Virus record (IMG/VR): IMGVR_UViG_3300042558_002835
Coordinates: 1-24,163 of that record
Origin: a virus
Reading direction: 5' to 3' (one strand)
Length of the DNA: 24,163 bases
Below the pieces are notes generated by a model. It was not told the DNA's origin. It searched no databases and saw only the letters and a program-made list of their open reading frames with translations. The position numbers were made by a program, and so were the translations under genes. This document shows, piece after piece, positions 13,100-21,555 of this stretch; position 1 is the stretch's first letter, and each line of letters begins with the position of its first letter.

Positions 13100-14589
13100 T
13101 TTTTGTTAACAATTTGGAATTTAATTGTTCTTTTATAAGTATCTACTTCACCTGATGTTAATACTTTTAAATCAATAAAATATTCATTAGGGATTTTATC
13201 TCTTGTGTCAAATATAAAATAGTACTCATTTGACGCTCTATTAACTAACGTCCAATCTTGAACTTGTACTTCTGTCTGGCCTTCGTGAACATAAACTCTA
13301 TAATATACTGTTACAGGTGTTAAAACTTCATTTGAAGAATATGCTTTTTTAACAATTACACCAACTTTTCGTAAATCAGTGTTTAATATTTTTTCATCTT
13401 GTTTAATACCATAAAAATCAAATCCAAATAATTCAGGGTCTTTACTTTGTGTTCCTAATGTAAAATACCCTTGATAAGGTAATACTGTTAAATCATTAAC
13501 CACATTAGGTAATGAAACACCATTATATACTAAATTAGACCAAGTATCAGTAAACATACATGGAGTTGTTACAGTTATCCCACTTGTTGTTATTTGATAA
13601 ACACCCTGTGTTATTTGACAACTTGTATAAGTACCAATAACACTGTCCTGGTTATTTCTAATTGTAACCAACGGTAAATTGTCTAAACTCGTTGGAACCC
13701 CTCCAATATAAGAATATAAATAAAGATTATTATTATTGTAAGAATAGAATGAATTTCTATTATCTAATATTAAATCGTTATATGATGTTTCCAAAAACGG
13801 TTCATAAAATGTTTGAGTGTGTCTTGTAAAAAATCCAACAGAATAATTTTCAGTTAACCCTGTTAAATTTTCTAATTGAGGTAAATACGCAATACCCCAT
13901 CCTGTAAATCCTGATGTGGAACCTGTAAGATATTGATTAATTTCATTTGTCATATTAAACTCAATATCTTCATTACCAAATTCAAAATGTTGAGTATCAA
14001 CAATAATTAAATCCGAATAATCAACATTACCTCCAGTTGTATTATTATATATTCCATTAGTACTCCATCCACTTAATGTTGTAGTTTGAAACCAATTGGA
14101 AGGTCTTTGTGACGATGATTTATCTTGAGGTAGAGCTATTGGTGTTAATAATCCGTTAGAAGTATTTAAGGTCTTTGTTATATTATAGTAATCGTATCCA
14201 ACACCCTCATCCCAAGATTGAGCATTACCTGTTGAACCTGAAGTTAAAGGTATTCTAAATAATATTAAATCAAAAGAAGTTGCTCTTCTTCTACCTGTTG
14301 AGGTTGTATCATTTAATAACTCGTTATCAAATGACGAAGTATTTGTCATTCTTAAAGTATGAGTTATACCCGAAAATCCTGTACATCCTGTAGATATGAT
14401 TCCGTCTTGAATTTTTTGGGTAAGACCTGATAAATTTAAATCAAATATAAAACGACTAAATCCTGACGGACTTATAGAATCGTTTGCCGACCCAAAATAC
14501 AGTTCAGTCCACGGTGATTTACCAGTGTTTGTGAAACTGTTATATTGAATTGTATTGTTTCTATTAAAATATGAGCGATGAATTGACAT
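13096..14589 (-). CDS. Probable structural protein with a jelly-roll-like N-terminal half
   Basis: A 497-residue protein rich in Asn, Thr, Ser, Gly and Tyr, with almost no long helices: the composition of a beta-structured tail or fibre protein. In the N-terminal half GFSRFIFDLNLSGL (about 42-55), SWDEGVGYDYYNIT (about 124-137), two Trp-containing segments and DIEFNMTNEINQYLTG followed by GFTGWGIAYLP (about 210-240) follow the layout of DNRLRE-type beta-sandwich domains seen in surface and carbohydrate-binding proteins. This is a pattern-level resemblance only. The C-terminal part (about 390-497) looks like another beta domain. It lies upstream in the same operon as the small proteins and is separated by 19 bases from the gp5-like gene. 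Tail fibre, neck or decoration are all possible. Confidence 0.75.
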   Translation of the reverse strand: MSIHRSYFNRNNTIQYNSFTNTGKSPWTELYFGSANDSISPSGFSRFIFDLNLSGLTQKIQDGIISTGCTGFSGITHTLRMTNTSSFDNELLNDTTSTGRRRATSFDLILFRIPLTSGSTGNAQSWDEGVGYDYYNITKTLNTSNGLLTPIALPQDKSSSQRPSNWFQTTTLSGWSTNGIYNNTTGGNVDYSDLIIVDTQHFEFGNEDIEFNMTNEINQYLTGSTSGFTGWGIAYLPQLENLTGLTENYSVGFFTRHTQTFYEPFLETSYNDLILDNRNSFYSYNNNNLYLYSYIGGVPTSLDNLPLVTIRNNQDSVIGTYTSCQITQGVYQITTSGITVTTPCMFTDTWSNLVYNGVSLPNVVNDLTVLPYQGYFTLGTQSKDPELFGFDFYGIKQDEKILNTDLRKVGVIVKKAYSSNEVLTPVTVYYRVYVHEGQTEVQVQDWTLVNRASNEYYFIFDTRDKIPNEYFIDLKVLTSGEVDTYKRTIKFQIVNKK

Positions 14590-14600
14590 TATCTTTTTTC

Positions 14601-14608
14601 AATAAATA
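14601..14608 (-). promoter_or_regulatory. Candidate late promoter motif TATTTATT
   Basis: On the minus strand GATATTTATT fills the 19-base gap between two structural genes and ends 11 bases before the ATG of the 13096-14589 gene. It is one of the few gaps in this packed region and the motif occupies it. Confidence 0.4.
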
Positions 14609-16171
14609 TCAATTCGTTCTAATATTTTGATTAATTACTTTAGAATCAAATAAAGCAAGTTCACTTGTTATTGATGACTTAGAAGGACCGTCCCCACTAA
14701 AAGGTTTTTCATCGGGGGATAAGTTATGCCAAGGGTGGGTATGATTTGTTAAAAATGTTATAATTAAATTTAAAAGTTCTTTTAATTGGTCTCCTCTAAC
14801 AATCCCAGAAGTGTTACTAATATAATTTAACGATAATTCATCAACAGGAATTCCATAAACTGTGTCATCACCAAGATTTAATTTTTTCTTTCCTGGTATT
14901 GAAGAATTATGTGATAATAAATAAACATTATCGCCACCTAAAACAGCATAACCTTCTTGGATTGGTGAAACTTGAACGGCTTGTGTTTTAATTCTATTAT
15001 AATCTGTAATTCTTCCAGTTCGATTTTCAGCGGAAACTAAATCATAACCTTTATTTAGTGTTGAACCAATAAATTTAATTTTATTAGTTATTGAAGCAGC
15101 GTTTATGTAACTATTTGATACTATTGGGTTTTGTAATGCCATTTTTAAATTAACACCAGGTCTGTAATAAAATGGAAATCTTTCACCATCAGATGCAAAA
15201 TAATCAGGTTTATTATACCCATCAACTTTACCTTTATTTAAACCTCCTATTGCGTTATTTATTCTTAACACTAATTCTTCTTCAGATACATTAATAAATT
15301 CGTCAATATAAGCCGGTGTAGTAACTGTTGCCGGCAATGAAGTATCTTGATTAAATACAGAAACTTTTGTTAAATCTATAGGTGGTAAATTGTAAATTTT
15401 AATACTACCAGTATAATTTCCTTGTGATGAGTTATTAATATTAATAACATCATACTCTAACAATTTTTTTACATTATTATCGACCAAAAATGGTACTTGA
15501 ACAGTTTTTTCAGGTAAATAAGTTAATTTTTTATCAAAATATGATAGTTGTAAAAAAGTCCTTTTTTGATTAACCTGAGGTCTTTGTGTTTGCTCAAGGG
15601 ATAGTGTTTTTACCGCTCTAATTAAAACTTCACCATCTTTTAAAATAATATCAGACCTTCCTTTCGAATAAATTCCAATATCTTGAGGTTCAGCAAAAAC
15701 ACCTTTAGATTTACTATTTGGATATGTTCCATCATAGTTTTTAATTGGTAAATTTTGAGCAATGTTAGCTCCTTCAGCTAAAATTGACTTTGTTGCAGAA
15801 TTTTGTTCATATGCAATATTCATTACAGTACTTTTAGTACTTGCAACATAATATTGATTTTTTCTACCTGTATTTTCTTCTTTGTTAGAGTAAATTATAT
15901 TAACATACTCATTTATTTCAGGTAAAATTGAAAGATTTATTGGTAATAGAGGTAGATAAACAAATGGGTCTTTAGACGTGAATTGATAAACATCCCTAAC
16001 ATCACTTTGATTATCATTTAATATTGATACACCTTGAGAATCATATTCATCTTTTTTAGAAATTAATATCTGTTGAATCGCTTCATCATCAGGAAAAATT
16101 CTAACACGACCAATCATCCATGGGTCATTATTGGCAATTACTCTACCACCATATATTATTTTTTTCATCAT
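14609..16171 (-). CDS. 5: Baseplate hub / spike protein (T4 gp5-like N-terminal OB fold)
   Basis: A 520-residue protein. The start IIYGGRVIANNDPWMIGRVR with IFPDDE, then DPFVYLPLLP (about 68-77) and INEYVNIIYSNKEEN with QYYVAS, follows the OB-fold layout of the gp5/VgrG-type spike N-terminus: GRVRI strand, W/F-x-LPLLP, Glu-x-Val, closing strand. Next is GRSDIILKDGEVLIRAVKTL (about 170-189), a beta stretch typical of baseplate spike proteins. Near the C-terminus FLTNHTHPWHNL carries an HTHP motif (477-480), frequent in phage spikes and perhaps metal-binding. I see no lysozyme domain, which T4 gp5 has in its middle. It starts ATGATG, and the upstream gene ends in a TGA overlapping that start. 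Role in piercing the host envelope follows from the family; the family call is moderate. Confidence 0.6.
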   Translation of the reverse strand: MMKKIIYGGRVIANNDPWMIGRVRIFPDDEAIQQILISKKDEYDSQGVSILNDNQSDVRDVYQFTSKDPFVYLPLLPINLSILPEINEYVNIIYSNKEENTGRKNQYYVASTKSTVMNIAYEQNSATKSILAEGANIAQNLPIKNYDGTYPNSKSKGVFAEPQDIGIYSKGRSDIILKDGEVLIRAVKTLSLEQTQRPQVNQKRTFLQLSYFDKKLTYLPEKTVQVPFLVDNNVKKLLEYDVININNSSQGNYTGSIKIYNLPPIDLTKVSVFNQDTSLPATVTTPAYIDEFINVSEEELVLRINNAIGGLNKGKVDGYNKPDYFASDGERFPFYYRPGVNLKMALQNPIVSNSYINAASITNKIKFIGSTLNKGYDLVSAENRTGRITDYNRIKTQAVQVSPIQEGYAVLGGDNVYLLSHNSSIPGKKKLNLGDDTVYGIPVDELSLNYISNTSGIVRGDQLKELLNLIITFLTNHTHPWHNLSPDEKPFSGDGPSKSSITSELALFDSKVINQNIRTN

Positions 16172-16365
16172 GATTTTTTACGAGATTCGTATTCTTTTAA
16201 AACCTTATTATAGTTAAATTCAACATTATCTAAATGTTTAGATAATTTAACTATTAAATCTTTAGTTTTTTCAAATTCTTCATTTAGATAGTTCATTGCG
16301 GTCTCCAAATCTCTGTTTGGTCTATCTTTATTTTCTTTTATTATATTAAATATTTTTGGGTCCAT
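16168..16365 (-). CDS. Small coiled-coil protein, 65 residues
   Basis: A short, highly charged helical protein: MDPKIFNIIKENKD, then a heptad-like stretch with LETAMNYLNEEFEKTKDLIV and LSKHLDNVEFNYNKVLKEYE. The frame is open to an ATG at 16407, which would overlap the upstream gene by 41 bases. The ATG at 16365 begins one base after the upstream stop and is the likelier start. Its TGA overlaps the ATGATG start of the gp5-like gene, so the two are translationally coupled. It could be a chaperone or small structural partner of the hub protein; no family is recognised. Confidence 0.65.
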   Translation of the reverse strand: MDPKIFNIIKENKDRPNRDLETAMNYLNEEFEKTKDLIVKLSKHLDNVEFNYNKVLKEYESRKKS

Positions 16366-16366
16366 A

Positions 16367-18289
16367 TTAAAAGTATTTTCCTGTAACTCTAATTGGGCTG
16401 GTTGCATATCCCGCTATAGGTATTGGTTTAATAAACATTTCTGTTTTACCATTTTCTTCCTTTTCTTTATTTAAACCTTGCATTATTGAAAATCCTTCCA
16501 TGTTTGAATACATTGGTGTTCCATTAGGATTTGGTCCTGTTGGTAACCCAAGGCTTTGTAAAAACTCTAAATGATTCATATATGCCCTATTTGTCGACGC
16601 ACCATCTAATATGTCAGATAATGCTAAAATTGGTGTTGGTGTAATTTGTTTTGGTAAAGGAATTCTTAATTGAAATAATTTCAACAAATAATCAACTAAA
16701 CTCCTACACTCTCGAAAATCATTGATTGTTTGAGCAATTAAAACTGAAAGTGAAACAATCTTATTTATTACTGTAGCAATTGTTGCCTTTTTTTCCGCAG
16801 TCATGTCTTGTATTATTGCTTTGGCCAATGCTATAACAATTTTTTTAATCTCAATCAGTAGAGCTTCTAAAAACAAAGCCATTATTCGACTACCGATGGC
16901 CTGAACTAACGCCCTGTTGTTTCTTAAAAAATTATTATATCCCTCAATTCCTTCATCGTACATGTTACCAATAGCCTTTGCCATAATAATATATGGTAAT
17001 AAAACTTTTGGAGAAAAAATTGATTTTATAATCGCCATAGGTAATTGACTTATAAAATCTTTATTTAAACTTAAAGATATTGCGTCAGGAAATGGAAAAT
17101 TGGCAACCCATCTTGGGTCATTAACTAAATTAGTTATAATATTATTTATTTCATTATCTAAATTTTCACCATCGTCACCAACGTTAGATATATTGTTAGA
17201 TAAATAATTTGTGTCCGATATTGGTAACGCAATATTATTACAATCAACAAATTCTCTAATCCCTACTTTAATTGATTGAACCCTTTCGTTAATAAACTCT
17301 AAATCATTAGATTCCATTTCAAAAATAGTGTCTGTTGAATTATCTACTTCGGGATATTTTGCTTGTCCCCCGACATCAATTTCAACGTTGTAATCCTGAC
17401 ATTGACCTAATATTCGTTGTATGATTAAACCAAATCTTGTTGAGTCATCTAATTGATTATCCCCAAGTTTTAAATCTGCGGAAACACAACCTAAAATAAT
17501 GTCAGTTAAAGTTGTTAGTAGATATCGTAAATCTAATAATGAATTAGTTTTAAAATAATCATTAATAAAATCGGAAACTCTATTTAAACCTAAAACCCTA
17601 TTTGATAAGGTAATTTTATAATATTGACCTGGTGTACCGGTATTATCTACGGTAACAAATTGTATGTCAAAAAGGTCCTGTCCACTTTGTCCTTTATACT
17701 TAGTATTAACAGGGTTAGTAATACCATTAATACCACCTTGAGACAGAGCCGTTGGAGTTTGTATTAGGTAATATAAAAGTTGGTTAGTTGATTTTTTTGG
17801 TGAAGAATAGTCGTAAGGATTTTGTTCGTAAATACATTTTCCCCATGTATCCGTAGGACTTATAAGTAAAATTTTACCTAAATCTAAACTACTTACTTTA
17901 ATATAAATTGCAAGGTTGTTAAACGTACTTTCTTCGGAACAATTTAAAGATTTTAACATTTCTTCTGAAATTATTTCAGAAATTTTTGGTTTAATTTGTT
18001 TAGTAACTTTGACTAAAAGATTTGTAATGTAATTATCTTTAGGTTTTGCGGCACCTTTGGCCATTTGTAAAATATCAATAAGTTGTTCATAACTTGATTG
18101 AGCTCTTTCTTTTCGTTCTTGATTTTTTTTAGCCCTTTCTAAAGATTTTTGTTGTCTTGAAAGTTTTTTTTCGTCAAGTTTGTTTTTTAGTTTTTGTTTT
18201 TTAATTTCCGATTTTGATTGCAGAAAAGTCTTATAAACTTTAAGTTTATTCTTACTTTGTTCAAACCCTTCGTCAATACTAATTGCCAT
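16367..18289 (-). CDS. Large structural protein with basic coiled N-terminus and long hydrophobic helical region
   Basis: A 640-residue protein that I do not recognise. Residues 1-70 are extremely Lys/Arg/Gln-rich and helical (LDEKKLSRQQKSLERAKKNQ). The middle is mixed alpha/beta with five to six scattered cysteines. Residues about 415-525 form an unusual hydrophobic helical region (SPKVLLPYIIMAKAIGNMY, then ALFLEALLIEIKKIVIALAK, then IVSLSVLIAQTI). The end (about 545-640) is Pro/Gly-rich. Position next to the gp5-like gene suggests a baseplate, hub or tail-associated protein; the hydrophobic part could be packed inside the virion and enter the host membrane during infection, which is inference. 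Its start overlaps the upstream stop by one base (TAATG), so it is coupled to the 18289-18651 gene. Confidence 0.75.
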   Translation of the reverse strand: MAISIDEGFEQSKNKLKVYKTFLQSKSEIKKQKLKNKLDEKKLSRQQKSLERAKKNQERKERAQSSYEQLIDILQMAKGAAKPKDNYITNLLVKVTKQIKPKISEIISEEMLKSLNCSEESTFNNLAIYIKVSSLDLGKILLISPTDTWGKCIYEQNPYDYSSPKKSTNQLLYYLIQTPTALSQGGINGITNPVNTKYKGQSGQDLFDIQFVTVDNTGTPGQYYKITLSNRVLGLNRVSDFINDYFKTNSLLDLRYLLTTLTDIILGCVSADLKLGDNQLDDSTRFGLIIQRILGQCQDYNVEIDVGGQAKYPEVDNSTDTIFEMESNDLEFINERVQSIKVGIREFVDCNNIALPISDTNYLSNNISNVGDDGENLDNEINNIITNLVNDPRWVANFPFPDAISLSLNKDFISQLPMAIIKSIFSPKVLLPYIIMAKAIGNMYDEGIEGYNNFLRNNRALVQAIGSRIMALFLEALLIEIKKIVIALAKAIIQDMTAEKKATIATVINKIVSLSVLIAQTINDFRECRSLVDYLLKLFQLRIPLPKQITPTPILALSDILDGASTNRAYMNHLEFLQSLGLPTGPNPNGTPMYSNMEGFSIMQGLNKEKEENGKTEMFIKPIPIAGYATSPIRVTGKYF

Positions 18290-18651
18290 TATAAACTAAA
18301 TTTTTGATTATCAGAATTTATGTCTTTATCTAATAAACCTTGCAAAACATCATCATCCATATTTGAAATATCAAATGATTCTTCTTTTGAACTTTGTTTT
18401 TCCCAAATACCTGATTGTAACTTTGAAAGTTGTAATTTTTTCTCAACACAATCATTTATTATTTTTTGTTGTTTTTCAATAACAGGTCCAATTGGAGTCA
18501 TGTCTTCAGGTTCTTTCATCATGGCAACCATTTTATTTTGAATTCTAATAGCCGTTGAGCGTTGTTCTACTAACTCATTGTAAATTTCTTGCATTAAAAC
18601 AAGAATTGAGTCTTTAGTAAAATTAATTTGTTTTTTTTTGGGTTTTGTCAT
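18289..18651 (-). CDS. Unknown helical protein, 120 residues
   Basis: I do not recognise it. It has a Lys-rich start (MTKPKKKQINFTKDS), then a long charged helix with coiled-coil spacing (LVLMQEIYNELVEQRSTAIR, and further on EKQQKIINDCVEKKLQLSKL), and an acidic end (ISNMDDDVLQGLLDKDINS). It starts the operon of probable tail genes: it is coupled by a TAATG overlap to the large 16367-18289 protein, and its start lies 27 bases after the sigma-like gene. A structural or assembly role beside its partner is likely from context but cannot be shown from sequence. Confidence 0.7.
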   Translation of the reverse strand: MTKPKKKQINFTKDSILVLMQEIYNELVEQRSTAIRIQNKMVAMMKEPEDMTPIGPVIEKQQKIINDCVEKKLQLSKLQSGIWEKQSSKEESFDISNMDDDVLQGLLDKDINSDNQKFSL

Positions 18652-18654
18652 ACC

Positions 18655-18662
18655 AATAAATA
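18655..18662 (-). promoter_or_regulatory. Candidate late promoter motif TATTTATT
   Basis: On the minus strand CTATTTATTGGT ends three bases before the ATG of the 18289-18651 gene. If used as a -10 element the transcript would start at or past the ATG, so this copy is weaker than the others. Confidence 0.2.
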
Positions 18663-18678
18663 GTTTTTAAAAAAAAAT

Positions 18679-19416
18679 TTAATCTGGTTTGATTTCTATA
18701 AGACCTAAATATATTTTTTTATATTTTTTCATGGAAGCTCTTATTTCTTTAGTTGAAAGATTAGTCATTTCTCTTAAAGATAAAAGAATTACATTTTTAT
18801 TGAACTTATTGTTATCAGTTGCTGGAAATATTGTTTCATAATTGTCAAGTACCTCAATTAAAGCAATACCCAATTTTATTTCATTATCATTTAAATCATT
18901 TTCTTCTAAAACGTCTTTAATATATGATTTTAAAATTGGTATAATATTTACCTCAACCTCTGGTTCAATATCTAAGTAATAAACCATTTCTGACCTATTT
19001 TCTAAATCACTAGATATATCTTCATAAGACACTTTTCGATTCATTTCTTTTTGGTCTTTCAGAATTTGTCCCATCAGATAATTTTTACAAATGGTACCAA
19101 AATAAGAATACGCTTTCTTTTCTTTTGACGGACTAAACTTATCAATTTTTGTCATCAAAAAAGAATGTGTATCAGTATGAATTTCAATAAAATCCATATC
19201 TTTTCTATACAATTTATATCTTCGAATAATTGAGGATATCATTTTATCTAAAGGATGTCTCAAATAATCGTTATATATTTTGTTTTTTTCATCAAAAGTA
19301 GATGCGGTTAAAAACATTCTAACCGCATTTTCTTCTCTTATGTCAAAATAATTTTCAGAACTTGGTTTCTTTTTTTTAGTAACCTCAATCTGTATTGTGC
19401 TTGAACTTATAGTCAT
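18679..19416 (-). CDS. 55: Late-transcription sigma factor (T4 gp55-like)
   Basis: A 245-residue sigma-related protein expected to direct host RNA polymerase to phage late promoters. The region from about 25 to 130 fits sigma region 2: a helix with YLRHPLDKMISSIIRRYKLY, then IHTDTHSFLMTKIDKFSPSK, then KAYSYFGTICKNYLMGQI and LKDQKE. T4 gp55 has the same FDE-x-K, AYITQACFNAF, IKKERKE order. The C-terminal end LSLREMTNLSTKEIRASMKK looks like a helix-turn-helix of sigma region 4 type, which T4 gp55 lacks. The frame opens one codon earlier at TTG; the ATG at 19416 overlaps the upstream stop as TGATG and is preferred. It sits at the end of the sugar-gene run and just before the tail genes it may activate. 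Moderate to good confidence. Confidence 0.7.
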   Translation of the reverse strand: MTISSSTIQIEVTKKKKPSSENYFDIREENAVRMFLTASTFDEKNKIYNDYLRHPLDKMISSIIRRYKLYRKDMDFIEIHTDTHSFLMTKIDKFSPSKEKKAYSYFGTICKNYLMGQILKDQKEMNRKVSYEDISSDLENRSEMVYYLDIEPEVEVNIIPILKSYIKDVLEENDLNDNEIKLGIALIEVLDNYETIFPATDNNKFNKNVILLSLREMTNLSTKEIRASMKKYKKIYLGLIEIKPD

Positions 19417-20222
19417 CAAGCATTTTCTTGAGTATATTTTATGTTTCTATCGGTATTAAAGAAATATTCTTTTTTTGCAGAAGATACCCAAAACTGAACT
19501 TCACTGTCACTCACTTTATTTTCACCATTTTTATATTCCCAAAATATTGACCCTTCTCTAAGGTTCATATGTTTGTAACCAATTTTTGGTATAGTCATAA
19601 TTTTTACAGAATTATAAGTCATTCTTAATAAAAATTCATATGGGAATGTTAATTTAAAACTAGCCTTAAAACCACCAAAATCCTCAATAATTGATTTTTT
19701 AAATACCATACCCGATGTTTGAAAATTTTGATAATTTAATAACGTTTCGTTAGTTAAATAACCCATTTCTTGACTGAAATTTGCGGCGAATGTTGCTTCA
19801 TTAGTAAATCCTGCAAATACTGTTTTATTATCAACATCAACAACAATTGGTAAAAACGCATCTATTTCAGGATAAACTTCAATATATTTTTTAACGTTTT
19901 TAAACCAAATTTTAGCATATTCATCATCAAATTCTAAAATACTTACCCATTTAGATGATGAACTTTCAATACCTAAATTAACCTGAGATGAAAAGTTAGG
20001 TTCACTTTCAAATTTAATTTTTTTAACATTTAAATCCCCAAAATCAAAAGATTCTAAAAACTCAATTAATTTTTCTTCACTTGAATGAACAATTATCAGT
20101 TCTTTAGGTTTAATTGATTGTAATTGGATTGATTCAATTGATTTAGTAAAAAGTTCCACAAAGTCCTTAACTAAATTTGTCTTAATTGGTAAGATGATAC
20201 TTAAGTCTAAAATATTTTCCAT
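19416..20222 (-). CDS. Glycosyltransferase, GT-A fold (family 2-like)
   Basis: A 268-residue transferase that would move a sugar from a nucleotide donor. The start LSIILPIKTN is the first Rossmann-like strand typical of family 2 enzymes; KPKELIIVHSS (about 38-48) is the second; and WVSILEFDDEYAKIW (about 92-106) holds the acidic DxD-like pair Asp99-Asp100 that binds the metal and nucleotide sugar. A later segment with FQTSGMVFKKSIIEDFGGF matches the part of these enzymes that precedes the acceptor site. There is no membrane segment, so it acts in the cytoplasm. It starts after a four-base gap behind the GT-B gene and overlaps the gp55-like start. Donor and acceptor cannot be read from sequence. 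Confidence 0.82.
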   Translation of the reverse strand: MENILDLSIILPIKTNLVKDFVELFTKSIESIQLQSIKPKELIIVHSSEEKLIEFLESFDFGDLNVKKIKFESEPNFSSQVNLGIESSSSKWVSILEFDDEYAKIWFKNVKKYIEVYPEIDAFLPIVVDVDNKTVFAGFTNEATFAANFSQEMGYLTNETLLNYQNFQTSGMVFKKSIIEDFGGFKASFKLTFPYEFLLRMTYNSVKIMTIPKIGYKHMNLREGSIFWEYKNGENKVSDSEVQFWVSSAKKEYFFNTDRNIKYTQENA

Positions 20223-20226
20223 AATT

Positions 20227-21285
20227 TTATTGTTCTATAGGTTGTAATTTATTATATTCTGTCTCAAAAACATTTAGTTTTGATTTAGTATATTCGTTAA
20301 ATAACGATATAATTTTATTCTCAAAGTCATTTATATCACTGTATTGTAATGAAGATTTTTCCATTCCATTATAGATGTCTTCCGAAATGTTATCTTCTAA
20401 CCAATTTTGGATATATTCACCAATAAAATTGGCTAAATTTAATTCGTCTTGAATCCAAATTCCGTTATCTTCATTCATCCATTCAGGTACCATTTTAGGA
20501 ACTACACCAATTACAGGGACACCACATTTCATTGACTCTAATGGGAATGTACCAAACGCACTTGTTCTATCGTCCCATACTGATAACATACACTCTTTTA
20601 ATGTATTTGCAAATTCTTCTTCAGAAATACCTCTCATATCTCTAAAAGTTATCCATCTAAATTGAGGATATTTTTGATAAAATGATTTAATTAAATTAAT
20701 TGAATCTCTTTGTTCTCTTGAAGAGATTGCAATAATTGGTTTTGCCGGGTATTTTGATTTTTCAAAAACGTCAGATATTACAGGTTCAATAATATCAGTT
20801 GGGACATTTCTCATAAATTGAGAGATATATTTTTTTTGTATTTCTGAAGTTGTAATACATTTTGTGAAACCAAATTGAGACCATATTTGTCCTGGTTGTA
20901 AAGTTTCAAAAATTTGGTCATATGATTGAGACAACACAATTTTAGTACATTTAATGTTAGTCAATTGAGCCATAACATAACCAAAAATTTCAGGTACAAT
21001 AATAAAATCTTCAGGTGCTATTTGTAAATTTTGACCTTCCACTGATTGATGTGGGATTTTAGAGTATTGTTCACCGAGCCAACTTGAAACACCAAAATAA
21101 TCAGGTTTTTCATGTAAAATTATTGGGTTATATCCTTCTTTAAGTAACGTATTTGCTATTTGATAAATGTATCTTATAGATGCTTTAGCATTACCTTTAG
21201 TGTCTTGTACAAAAAAATATATTTTATTTTTTTTGTCTTTTAAATTTAAGATTGATTCTTTAATTTTTAAAATTCTATCTTCCAT
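20227..21285 (-). CDS. Glycosyltransferase, GT-B fold (family 4-like)
   Basis: A 352-residue enzyme with the two-domain GT-B layout. The N-terminal domain begins with KIYFFVQDTKGNAKASIRYI and has strands around NPIILHEKPDYF and EDFIIVPEIFGYV. The C-terminal nucleotide-sugar domain has PIIAISSREQRDS with FRWITFRDMRG, then the decisive motif SAFGTFPLESMKCGVPVIGV (about 242-261). This is the family's acidic E(x7)E-like region, in which Glu binds the donor sugar. It lacks membrane segments. It is packed tightly between the 21289 gene (three-base gap) and the GT-A gene, so both transferases probably act on the same product. Donor is unknown; GDP-linked 6-deoxy sugar is plausible because a GDP-mannose dehydratase lies in the same run. 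Confidence 0.8.
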   Translation of the reverse strand: MEDRILKIKESILNLKDKKNKIYFFVQDTKGNAKASIRYIYQIANTLLKEGYNPIILHEKPDYFGVSSWLGEQYSKIPHQSVEGQNLQIAPEDFIIVPEIFGYVMAQLTNIKCTKIVLSQSYDQIFETLQPGQIWSQFGFTKCITTSEIQKKYISQFMRNVPTDIIEPVISDVFEKSKYPAKPIIAISSREQRDSINLIKSFYQKYPQFRWITFRDMRGISEEEFANTLKECMLSVWDDRTSAFGTFPLESMKCGVPVIGVVPKMVPEWMNEDNGIWIQDELNLANFIGEYIQNWLEDNISEDIYNGMEKSSLQYSDINDFENKIISLFNEYTKSKLNVFETEYNKLQPIEQ

Positions 21286-21288
21286 ATT

Positions 21289-21555
21289 TTAGTATTTTTT
21301 TATAGTTTTATTATTTAATAGTGTATTAAATGCTAATTTAAATGGGATTGATAATTGAGATTTATTACCCAATTTTTCATCAACTTCTTCTTGTTCACTC
21401 ATAATGACTTCTATCATTATTTTAATAAGTTCATACTGAACAACACTAATATGTTGTCCGGTTTCTCCTGATATTGGTTCAGTTGGTTCAATATTGATTA
21501 AAGAATTAATCTCCTCTAAATCAATATAATAATTTTCGTTTAAAATTGGTAACAT
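21289..21555 (-). CDS. Small unknown acidic protein, 88 residues
   Basis: I do not recognise it. It is acidic in the first two thirds (YYIDLEEINSLINIEPTEPI), has a hydrophobic helix (VVQYELIKIMIEVIMSEQEE, about 38-57) and a Lys-rich end. Its start overlaps the stop of the HAD-like gene by one base (TAATG), and it is followed three bases later by the GT-B gene, so it is translated as part of the sugar-gene run. There is no signal peptide and no catalytic motif. It may be a small partner of a neighbouring enzyme, but nothing in the sequence proves this. Confidence 0.7.
   Translation of the reverse strand: MLPILNENYYIDLEEINSLINIEPTEPISGETGQHISVVQYELIKIMIEVIMSEQEEVDEKLGNKSQLSIPFKLAFNTLLNNKTIKKY

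Noticed and set aside
16366-16407. Upstream start for the small coiled-coil gene
   Set aside because: The extra 14 codons overlap the previous gene by 41 bases and show no similarity in character to the rest; ATG at 16365 sits directly after the upstream stop.
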